A stretch of DNA of 64,000 nucleotides from Turbatrix aceti. Its lineage: Eukaryota > Nematoda > Chromadorea > Rhabditida > Panagrolaimidae. Under the pieces are notes generated by a model that was not told the DNA's origin, searched no databases, and worked only from the letters and a program-made list of their open reading frames with translations. The translations under genes and the position numbers were made by a program. Positions within the stretch are counted from its first letter, which is position 1; the number at the start of each line of letters is the position of its first letter. The stretch lies in NCBI GenBank assembly GCA_963969345.1, contig OZ017768.1, forward strand, positions 2,380,718-2,444,717. The letters are read 5' to 3'. Positions 24,241 through 34,405 of the stretch are shown here, piece by piece.

Positions 24241-25020
24241 GAAATATTTAAATCAAAATTTGCAACATTTGCAATGAAATAAATCAAAAACTAGGCCAGC
24301 GATTAGATTTTGGCAAAATTAAAAAAAATGACGGCCTATGCTGCATAGGCTATGCAACGCGTCATCGATGGATATAAAACGATAATTTTACTGATGCAAG
24401 CCAAAACAGTATTAAAACCATTTTAAAATTGATGCTCTTTGGAAGCTAAATAATTGAAACGCCGAAAATTAAATAAAAGAAAACTGTGAGTCCCTGTTGA
24501 GTAAAAAACTCGTAACCAAACTGTTTTACTATAAACGAATTTATCAAAACAATTTTTTTTGCCAGATTTTCAAATCATTTCACACATTCAATGAAACAAC
24601 TTTTTTTGATTACCGAATTATTGAAAACTGAAAAAATAACAAAAAAACAGTGCGGTATTGTAAGAAATAAATAAAAAGAAAAGAATTGATTTCAGATGAA
24701 TCATAAGTTTCGTGAGTAATGCTTTCTTTTTGTAAATAATTATAAATAACTGTATGTACTGTACCTCAAAACATGAAAAGTTTGATAACGTAGCTCATTC
24801 TTCAATGATAAAGCTGCTTAGTCACTGTGGAGTTTGCAATCGAACAAAATGACTGTTCCAATAACATTTATGGATTTGAAAAATGTTTAGCAATATTGAT
24901 GTGATTGCGTTACAAATCATAATATAACACCCATTATTGATGTGTATATAAAAATGTAAAAAGTTTTTAAACACTGACATGGGAAGAATCTATGCCACTT
25001 GCGTTAAATATAAATTGAAA
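24241..25020. other. AT-rich spacer and protease gene promoter
   Basis: No gene is seen. A TATATAAAA box at 24943-24951 fits a transcription start near 24975, just ahead of the protease gene, which favours the ATG at 25021 over the one at 24979. Confidence 0.5.
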
Positions 25021-26247
25021 ATGATATTATCGTGGAACGTGTTTCTTGCCGTTTTTGGCACTTTGACTGCATGTGTGGTGCTTCTCCCTAACGAATACCA
25101 AAGCGGCAAGTCGTATTCCAAGGAAGAGAAAACGCTCATGCATAAAGGATATTCTAACTGGCTGCAGTATAAATCAAAATTTGGCGAGTAACTAAATAAC
25201 TGAAATTGACATTCTAAAGTTTATAATAATTTTTAGTTAAAAAATATTCAAATATTTATCAATAATATTTTTGCAGATAAAAAATTCGAAAACCACACAA
25301 TAGAGTCCGAGCACATGCTGACTTATCTCAAAGCTCGACTGCAAATTGCCGAACACAACAAGCGGTACTCGCAGGGCAAGGTATCCTGGTACCAGACAGA
25401 AAACGCTTTCACTGACAATCCACCCCGCTTTCGGGCATTACGCAATGTTTTCCGATCCGCTAACAAAACCTTTGACGCTACCGTTTTTCATGCACCCGTC
25501 AACGTCAATGTTCCGTCTTCCATCGACTGGCGGCAACATGGATATGTGACCAAAGTCAAGAATCAAGGTAAATGCGCAGCTTGTTGGGCGTTCTCGACGA
25601 CTGGATCCATCGAAGGCCAACACAAGCGGGCCACAGGTAAACTGATCAGTTTGAGTGAACAGAATCTGATTGACTGCGACAAGGAAAACGACGGTTGCAA
25701 AGGGGGAGGTATGATCCAAGCTTATATGTATGTTTGGAAAAACCATGGAATTGACACTGAAAAATCATATAGCTATGAAGGCTCAAAAGGCAAATGCCGG
25801 TTTGATAGCCAGAATGTCGGCGCAAAAATCACTGGATACGCCATTATTCCCACGGGTGACGAATATGCTCTCAAAGTGGCCGTAGCTACGCAGGGCCCTG
25901 TTTCAGTGGGCATCGACGATCGGAGCTTTGCAAATTACGGAGGCGGCATTTTCTACGATACCAACTGTTCTACTATCTATTTGAACCACTCCATGCTTGT
26001 TGTGGGCTACGGTCGCGAATCAGATCAGGATTATTGGATACTCAAAAACAGCTGGGGTACCGGGTGGGGCGAAAATGGATACATTCGCATAGCACGTAAT
26101 CGAGGCAACCTCTGCGGCATTGCAACTATTGCCACTTATCCCTTAATTTTGAACACACAAAATCAAGGGTTGGGCTTTTGTTTAATCTGTTCAGTGTTCT
26201 CGGTTGTATGCGTATTACTTTACATAATATCCAAATACTTTCAATAA
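25021..26247 (+). CDS. cathepsin L-like cysteine protease with C-terminal membrane segment
   Basis: Papain-family (C1A) protease. Exons 25021-25183 and 25277-26247 give 377 residues. N-terminal hydrophobic signal (MILSWNVFLAVFGTLTACVV), then an I29-type propeptide with the ERFNIN-like run ESEHMLTYLKARLQIAEHN. The mature part starts near VPSSIDWRQ (about residue 133). Catalytic residues: Gln in NQGKC, Cys157 in CAACWAFS, His292 in LNHSMLVVGYG, Asn312 in KNSWGTGWG. The usual Gly-Ser before the catalytic Cys is Ala-Ala. After the normal end (TIATYPL) a further 30 residues contain a strongly hydrophobic stretch (about 353-373), so the enzyme may be membrane-anchored rather than freely secreted. 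The intron is best read as GC-AG (G|GCGAGT): the nearby GT donor at 25188 would bring an immediate stop. AATAAA overlaps the stop codon. Confidence 0.88.
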
Positions 26248-26737
26248 AAAAACTGATTAAATAGATTTCAAAGTTTTCAAAATGTGGTGATCAGTATTAA
26301 TTTAATTTATGTTTTATGTAAGAATACATAAATAAAACATTACATCTAAAAACTAACAATTATTGTGCAAAATTATTACATTTAACAAAAAATATATAGC
26401 TGACATGATTTGTCCACGTTTTGAAATTTGAACGTAACTTTTATAAAAGCTTTCAGTAAATCAAAAAAATAACTGCACATATTTCGTATACTTTCAGCAA
26501 ACTTTATTTTGAAAAGTTAATAAATCTAACAACAACAATATAAATTTCAAAAACACGTTGGTTTCATGTAATCAAGCAATTATGAGTAAAATATTCGTAA
26601 GTGAATGTATGGAACAATTTTTGTTAAGTGATTTAGAAAATTATCGTAAGACAGCCGCAGTAAGTGTTTACGTGATATTAAAGCCTGTGAGAGGCGCAGT
26701 GAATGTTCAAAATTTCTAGTCGGGACCCTGTGTCGGA
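26248..26737. other. spacer between protease and innexin 3' ends
   Basis: AT-rich convergent intergenic DNA with scattered AATAAA words (for example 26330-26337). Nothing else is recognised. Confidence 0.5.
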
Positions 26738-28566
26738 TTACGTAGACTCAGGAGACTCAGTAACAGCGCGTGAATCTTGTTTTCCATTTTGCTGTTTTTC
26801 AGCGTATTTTCGGAAGAGAGCAGAAATAATTTCTCCCACAAGAAGATCGCCGCCGTTTGTCTGGACCAAGCGGAGTAGAAAAACTCCATCGGGACGAAGG
26901 AAATCCCGGACAAAGCCTTCGATCAAGCCCTGTTCGCGGGCCGATGGGGGCTCTTCGATGGCGTTCTGGCAGCGTAAGTACTTGGCAACGAAGCCCCGCC
27001 TATTTCCGGCCATTGTCGTCGCAAACAGCCAATAGACCAGGGACAGGACGGAAAGCACACCAACTGCGACAAACCAAAACCAGAAAAAGATGAAGACTTT
27101 CTCGTTGAACATGTTGATCATCAGCACACACTGCACTGTCCAGCGGTGGATGTTGGACAGAACGCGGACGTTAAAGTCGCAGAGAGTGACACGGGGAAAA
27201 TGACCGGATTCAGTCCATTCGCGACCGTTGATGAGGTCTTGGAGGATGCCAAAGCCCCAGAAGGTGTACTGGGGTCCGAGGAATGCATTCAGGATGACAA
27301 ATTGCAGGAGAACGTTGCACACGTAGAGAAGCTTGGTGAAAAGATACAGAGTGACTAGGTAGATGCCACGACGCTTGCCGACTTGCTGGAAGCCCCATGA
27401 TGCTAAAAGATTTTTTTGATAAATTTTTATCAAAAATTATTTTTATAAAAAACTGAACACCGGGGTAAGTATAGGAAAAACTAAAAAAGTATATTTGTTA
27501 AAATCGGTTTGTTTTCCTGTACTTAGTTTAGGCAAAACGGTGTGAAGATTTATACACTGTCTCAATTTAAGCGATTTTTTATGTATGTATCTTTAGCAAA
27601 TAATTATTTTACATTGAAAAATACTGTTCATTGTTTCTCTAAACTTTTTTTAAATTTCCTGTTATATAAAAAATAACAGTTTAAAAATACTAAAATTGTA
27701 AAAAATCATGTTTTAAAATTTAAAGGATAGTTCCATAAATCAAAGACTAATTTTAAAGCCAATGAAGACAACCAAAAATTAATGAATCAAAAAACGCGCA
27801 CTGCTAAAAATTATAACAGCATAAAAAATAACTGTTCCTTTCAGTTTGTAGCGTAAAATTTGAATTAAAAAAACACGTACAAGTTTTGAGTTCCCGTTGC
27901 ATTTCGAGTGCTTCGATGAGATGTTCCGCGGTCTTGTGAACCTGTGCATGCCGAGTATTCTTGTCAAACTTCTTCTTGATCGTAGCAGCACTGTTGAGGA
28001 TGCTTTTTACGTTTATTCCTAAAACATTTCCTATATTTAAAGAAATCATAAAAAATGATTCTAAAACTGGAGCGTCAGTTTCGTAATCAAATTGTGTCTG
28101 TCACATTTTTTATTTAGTTTTTTTTTTTTAAATTAAGAAAAAAATTACCAGAACCCCCAATCCAAGACTGCCAACAGAGACAAGGTACGACAAACAACAA
28201 GCCCTGGCAAATGGTCAAAACCGGCACCCACTGATAGTACGCCAGGTGCCTGGCCGGATCCTGAGTAAAAACATGATCACACGCGTCGTCGTCGTACATC
28301 TTTTTGCACTCATCCTTCGGACTGGTGTACTGAGCGGATCCAAAAAAGCAGTAGCTCTCGACGTAAGCCTCCCATGCAGAAGTAAATTCTGCCGGCACCC
28401 AACACTCAATGGGATGGGCAACAAAAAGGTATACTGTTTCGAGCAATCCTATGATAATCAAAGGCGCGGCAGTATATTCATAGTTGAGAGCATCAATCGA
28501 ATCGCCATGGTGAAGAGTTAGCAATTTTTTGGTTAAATCTACCAAATCGTAGGCAAAAAATGACAT
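26738..28566 (-). CDS. innexin gap-junction protein (proximal first exon form)
   Basis: Innexins form invertebrate gap-junction channels. Exons 28149-28566, 27881-28030 and 26738-27402 give 410 residues. The first exon carries span 1 (LIIIGLLETVYLFVAH), extracellular loop 1 with its cysteines (IECWVPAEFTSAWEAYVESYC) and the family signature YYQWVP before span 2. The middle exon is a cytoplasmic loop (INVKSILNSAATIKKKFDKNT). The last exon holds span 3 (IYLVTLYLFTKLLYVCNVLL), loop 2 with two cysteines (VTLCDF, TVQCVL), span 4 (VFIFFWFWFVAVGVLSVLSL) and the cytoplasmic tail. All introns are phase 1. The last two exons can also be joined to the upstream first exon at 29647-30031. Confidence 0.9.
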
Positions 28567-29646
28567 AGTGTTAACACTGTGGGTAGATTGTTGTTTGCAA
28601 TTTCACAGGTGGCGAAGAAGGGAAAGGAAGATCAAACAAGGGTACACCTGGCAGCAAAATTGAATAAACAAGATGCACAACAACTATTTGCCAAGTTTTG
28701 TAAATTTTCACGGACCACAAGTTTCTGTACGTCGACAACAGCGGGGGATTTTTTTGGTGTTTGATTTTTTTCACTGCACTTTGGATTTCAAAATAAATTT
28801 TGTGTAAAATATAAACTTATTTTTATTTATGTTGTTCAAATAACTGCAGAACGATTTCAACGCATATGAACTTTCCGAACGCTAACACAAAAAATAGTGA
28901 TCATACAGTGGATAAATTTCAATATGATAGCGCATAAAAAACACATTTTTGCAAATTAAAAAAATTAACTGTCCGGTATGACATTTCAAAAATACACTGG
29001 GAAGAGGAACACATTGTAGAGAACAAGAACAACACTGTTCTTCAATACCGTTGGAAATTTAGACGTCATTTTAGGAATGCGTGTTTTTTCCACAAATTCA
29101 ATGGAAAATTTTCGTTGTTTGTTAGAAATGCAGATCAAAGTGTTCAGAATAAATGAATGCCTAACAAAAAAGTTCAGGCAAACATAAATATTATATAACA
29201 TAAAATTCTATTTTGGATACAAACTGGCATATCGTAATTTTTTGCAATAAAACTGAGAATATGTAGAAAACTCATTTTTTCTATGTAAATACTACAAATT
29301 TGATACAAAATTGTACATTTGTTTCATTTAACAAATATTTTTTGCTAATGCATAAAAAATGTTCGTGTTCACATGCAGTGTTCGGCCTTATTCGTGAATT
29401 CCGAATTTCCTTTTGAAATAAATATAAACAGTACTTTTTTAAATCAATTAATTTTAAAAAACTGTGACACCCATAGATATCTTTTTAAAATTTAAAATTG
29501 TCTTAAAAGACATATAAAAACTGTTCATTACTTTTTTTCCGGAATTTTTGGCTTACAAAACTGTGTAAAATAATATTGTTCGTTTTTGCAAAAAAAAATA
29601 ATTTTAAACTCTTGCGAATTTTATTAGATCAAAAAAATCAACAAAC
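28567..29646. other. interval between the two innexin first exons
   Basis: 1.08 kb of AT-rich DNA. No membrane-span 3 or 4 exon is seen here, so the distal first exon has no private 3' half. It should contain the promoter for the proximal form. ACTG words on the + strand are frequent. Confidence 0.6.
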
Positions 29647-30031
29647 CAGTGCTAAAGTTTAGTGCCTTCCAGACAAAAGATGGCATGTAGAAGAATAGCG
29701 CCTGAAAGGCAAGAACGAGTGGCACCCATTGGTAGTAGCCTATCTGGGTTTTCTCGCGCAGAGAATAGCTGTTGTCAATCTCCTCGTCAATGGGCAGGAA
29801 ATAAGACCCCTTCGCAAAGCAGTACGTCTCGGCATACTTTTCCCAGGCACCGGTAAACTCAGGTGGCACCCAGCACTGGATGGGCTTGCCGACGTACTGC
29901 GTGGCAGCCATCGTGAAAGCCGCGAGACCGATCATCGTCGCGGTATACTGATAGTTGAGGCGATCGATGATGTCATTTGACTGGTACGATCTCCGGATCT
30001 TGGAGATGTACGGAGACAGGGCCCCGATCAT
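29647..30031 (-). CDS. alternative innexin first exon (distal form)
   Basis: This exon encodes a second N-terminal innexin half: start MIGALSPYISKIRR, span 1 (MIGLAAFTMAAT), loop 1 (IQCWVPPEFTGAWEKYAETYC), YYQWVP and span 2 (VLAFQALFFYMPSFVW). It is 385 nt long and ends in a phase-1 donor (GTTTGT), the same phase as the proximal exon. Joined to 27881-28030 and 26738-27402 it gives an in-frame 399-residue innexin. No other 3' half lies nearby. A strong acceptor-like TTTTTCCAG sits about 36 bp before the ATG, either a 5' untranslated intron or a trans-splice site. Alternatively it is a truncated duplicate gene. Confidence 0.8.
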
Positions 30032-30599
30032 TTTGGTTGAATCGGGGAAAGTTGGGGTCTAGTCGCTGGAAAAATAAAAATTTTTGAAATGGTTTCTCGA
30101 AAAATCAAAAATCGGGAAACAAAACTAAAAAAGCGCGTAAAACAGAAAAAAAACTGTCAAACAGTTCCAGCAGGTTTTTCCAAAAAACAGAATATTTTTG
30201 AAAACTGCCTAATAAAATTAAATAAATATAAAATAAAATAGAATATTTATTTAATTCTATTTTTCTTTAATGCACTGATATCAGTGCTTCTGTCTCAACT
30301 ATCTATAACTGTTCCGAATTGACGTAGCATTTTTGAAAAAAAAGACAACTGCATAAAGCCGAGAAAAAAAAACGCAAATGTTAATTCAAATTCGCAAATG
30401 TTTATTTTAATAAAAAACTTCCAATAATAAAAATTTCTATAAAGAGTTCAGTATTCCTAAATAAAAATTTTTACCCTCAAAAAAACTGTAGACAAAACAT
30501 ACAAGAAAAATATTACAACTGACACGCATCTCAAATGAAAACATGTTGCACCATTTCTCATAAAACAATTTGAAAAAGTACTTCTTTTACATTTTAAAA
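30032..30599. other. upstream region of the innexin locus
   Basis: AT-rich presumed promoter region. It contains TTAAAA (30594-30599), the left target duplication of the neighbouring element. Nothing else is recognised. Confidence 0.5.
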
Positions 30600-31982
30600 G
30601 ACACTCTGTGAGCCGATTTAGTATCGACGACCCCGTGTTTTTACAACCCCCAAATATTTTGTGCCAAAGTTGTAGGTGGCAGGGGGGGAGGTACAGAAAA
30701 CAATATAAAAAAAATTCCAGAAGCCGGATTCTGAAGATACGGCTTCTGGAAGTTTTCGACGTCAAATTTTCAACATGTTTCAAAAAATCTGATTTTTGGT
30801 TTACAGGGGTATCTTGGCACGAGAAATCGATTGGGGTACTCAGATTTTTTTAAAAACTTCAGATTTTTTTGGAATTTTTGATTTTTGCATTTTTCTGGGT
30901 TTTTACCGTCACTTTTTGCCTATAGCTTCCGTATTTCTACTAGGAGCTCAGCGAGAGTGGTTACATCTTGAAGCCCATTCATTTCTGAATCAGAGATAAA
31001 AAAATGCAGAAAAATGTGGTGACTATTCGGTGACCATCCCCGGGCATTTATCGCGCGCACTTGACCAAAAAACGGTGTAAACAGCCTCAACTGACAAAAG
31101 AAGCGCGCGCGCGCGCGTAAAAGGAGTCATGTTTAAAAAAATGCCCTGAAGCCAATTTTTGTGTTTTTTGTCAGCGGTCACCTGGAGAGGTTTGGGCATG
31201 TCCCAAAGATTGCTTTCAGCCACTTATGCCTTGGCTTGTATTAATCCTGACTATGAGTTACGGCATTGCCATAGTTTCATGTTTTTTAACATGAAACTTT
31301 GGCAATGCCGTAACTCATAGTCAGGATTAATACAGCCTAAGGCATAAGTGGCTGGAAGCAATCTTTGGGACATGCCCAAACCTACCCAGGTGACCGCTGA
31401 CAAAAAAAACAAAAATTGGCTTCAGGGCATTTTTTTAAACATGACTCCTTTTACGCGCGCGCGCACTACTTTTTGTCAGTTGAGGCTGTTTACACCGTTT
31501 TTTGGTCAAGTGCGCGCGATAAATGCCCGGGGATGGTCACCGAATAGTCACCACATTTTTCTGCATTTTTTATCACTGATTCAGAAATGAATGGGCTTCA
31601 AGATGTAACCACCCTCGCTGAGCTCCTAGTAGAAATACGGAAGCTACAGGCAAAATGTGACGGTAAAAACCCAGAAAAATGCAAAAATCGAAAATTCCAA
31701 TAAAATCTGAAATTTTTAAAAAAATTTGAGTACCCCAATCGATTTCTCGTGCCAAGATACCCCTGTAAACCAAAAATCAGATTTTTTGAAGCATGTTGAA
31801 AATTTGACGTCGAAAACTTCCAGAAGCCGTATCTTCAGAATCCGGCTTCTGGAATTTTTTTTATATTGTTTTCTGTACCTCCCCCCCGGTGGCCTACAAC
31901 TTTGGCACAAAATATTTGGGGGTTGTAAAAACACGGGGTCGCGCCTTTCACCTTGTTCCTAAATCGGCTCACAGAGTGCGTC
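30600..31982. mobile_element. 1.38-kb foldback transposon, copy 1
   Basis: Near-perfect palindrome with arms of about 680 bp meeting around 31270-31300. The ends are GACACTCTGTGAGC and GCTCACAGAGTGCGTC, flanked on both sides by TTAAAA (30594-30599, 31983-31988). Each arm contains a GCGCGC run and an A-rich block. There is no transposase, so it is nonautonomous. Copy 2 at 60664-62035 has the same ends and the same flanking hexamer. Confidence 0.85.
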
Positions 31983-31988
31983 TTAAAA

Positions 31989-34405
31989 ATTATATAATTG
32001 TCCATACAACTTTTCTTATTTTACAAAAAAACAGAGCATTTATAACGTGTACTAGACTAGACGCATGTTCAATAAGCGACAAGGAAAAATCATTCCAGAG
32101 ACCAACGACAAAAACGAGTTTCTGGCCCTCGTTTTTGATCGTGCACCTGCCTGCCTATGTGAAAAATGAAATCAACCAAAAAAACGTTAATGCAATTTAC
32201 GCAGTCAGAAGTACAGAGGCACAATTTTGCAGGCCAAATGGATTTCAGGGAGGGGGCGACAGCATGCACTATTTCCAATTTGTCTAATTGGGTTTTTTGT
32301 TTGCACGCCGTACATAACTGTACAGGTAGTGAGGGTTCACATGCTGTAGAATATTAACTGTATGAACAATATGTCCATCCGTTCGTTAACATGTAGCAAA
32401 AAATTAAATGAAGAAACATATAATATTTATATAAATTTACCTTAAAAAAATAATTTTAACGGCTCCGTTGCAGATACATATTTTAGGTTCGCCACAGTGT
32501 CTTAAACTAAAATATGTATCTGCAATGAGTTCAGTTCACTGATACCTGATGATGCGCACATAAAAATTTCCCATCCCATGAAATCGATCACCACTGTACT
32601 CTCTTTGAAGGAAATCAATTATCAATACATAATTATCGATTAACTGACACCACCACAAAATGAAAATGTTAGAATAATGAAAATATACATCAATACGGTA
32701 CAAACCGTAGTTTTGATACTGTGTAAGAAAAATGAATAAAAAACATAAAAAAGTTTATGAGCGGTTTAACGGCAGATCATTTACTAACGCCACATACAAA
32801 ATTAAGGTTAACTGATCTTTAACATGATGCATACAGATACATTTATTTATTTAAAAAAAATGACTGCCGTGAAACTTGTACTGTTAATTCAAAATTCAAA
32901 TCCATCAAAATAAAAATTTTAGCTCATTTATGAATTTTTAATAAATATATTTATGTTTAAAAAACTGGATGTTTAAATTTCATGCATCGAAAAATATTTT
33001 TATTTCAACTTTTCTTCGAATTGCAAAAAAATTTATAATTTTATATAAATAGCAACAATACAAATAATAAAAAATATGGTCGGAAAAACAAAAACCTTAT
33101 TTATTTGGAATTTTGCGCATCAAACACTGGACCCACTATAAATTATATGTTTAATTCAGAACAAAACAATGTGTAAAATATGTAACTGTTCGAATAACGT
33201 GAATTCACATACTCCCGTCAACGCACCTTAAAAAGTACACAGAATATTGATCTACTCGACAGACTATGTACGTACATGAATTCAATTTTACATTTACGAA
33301 ACACGAAAACTAGGGGGCGTTACAATGCATCGCGTCTGGTCCGATAAAAATGCAAACACACTCTCTTTGGCTCTCTTTTGTGACAAAACTGAAGAATAGT
33401 GGAAGGAATATTTGCATTTATTTGATATAACCATCCGTATTCATGGATCTACGCAGAGCAGTGGAACACGGATGGGGTGGCCTTCGCAAAATTGATCAAT
33501 CAATTGCTCACTCATGTTGACGCCTACCAGAGAAGGGGGGGGGGGATAACCTGTCAGTCAGGGGGACAGGTAGAAAGGTGGACATGGATACAAATCCAGG
33601 AAGTAGTACAACATTTTTTCTAAATATTTTAACTGATCTGGTGTACTAAAATAGAGCAGCAAACAAACAACAATCGACTTCAACTCGCCTTCTTTCACCT
33701 CCAGCCTGTGAAAATCGCGCAACGCAAATCGCGTCCTTGAACGCACGCGCATGCGCGCCAACACGCATGCAACCTCCAGTGGCCCTTACTGCCAGTTTCG
33801 TTCAATAATGGTAGATACAAAAGATCCGATCGGACGCAACTGTCAGCGAAGAGGGGAGTCAAACCACCCGCTCCGTCGGTCTGTCGGTTTGACGATAAAA
33901 ATAATGTGAGGGAATGAAATGGCCTTGTCATGCCGGTTGTCTTACGGAGGTCGTTATCGGCCCTTTTCACTGTTTCTTAGTAATTGCCTCCTCTTTGTTT
34001 TTCATTTTGTATTATGTAGAAACTGAACGGGATTTTTTGTAACTTCGATTTTCACAAGTTCGAATTTTTCAACTTTTCCATTGCTTCGATTGCTGCAACT
34101 TTTAATTTTTAAACTGTTGTCGGTAATCAAGACAAACTAGTTTTCACTGTACAGAGACGTTGTAAATAAACACAATTGCTGCAATAATAATCCAAAAGTA
34201 TGTACATAAAAAAATTTATTTATGCAAAACATTTCACTTACGAAACATTGGCAGAGTAAATTATATTCAACATCATTGAAGGTTTTTTTTGTCAAAATTT
34301 AAAAAAAATGAGTGCTTCTGAAAAAAATGAGGAAATGAAAAGAACAAAAAGGAAAGGCAGTCAATCGTCAGATGGCAAATCAGACGGGTGTACGGCAGGT
34401 GACGC
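31989..34405. other. long intergenic region rich in ACTG
   Basis: 2.4 kb without a convincing gene. By eye I count about 20 ACTG but only about 4 CAGT words on the + strand. It also holds a perfect inverted repeat at 32468-32525 and a G10 run near 33536-33545. Confidence 0.6.
32468..32525. repeat. perfect 19-bp inverted repeat (hairpin)
   Basis: TTGCAGATACATATTTTAG (32468-32486) is followed after 20 bp by its exact complement (32507-32525). As RNA it would form a 19-bp stem with a 20-nt loop. Function unknown: a small element end-pair or a small-RNA precursor are both possible. Confidence 0.85.
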
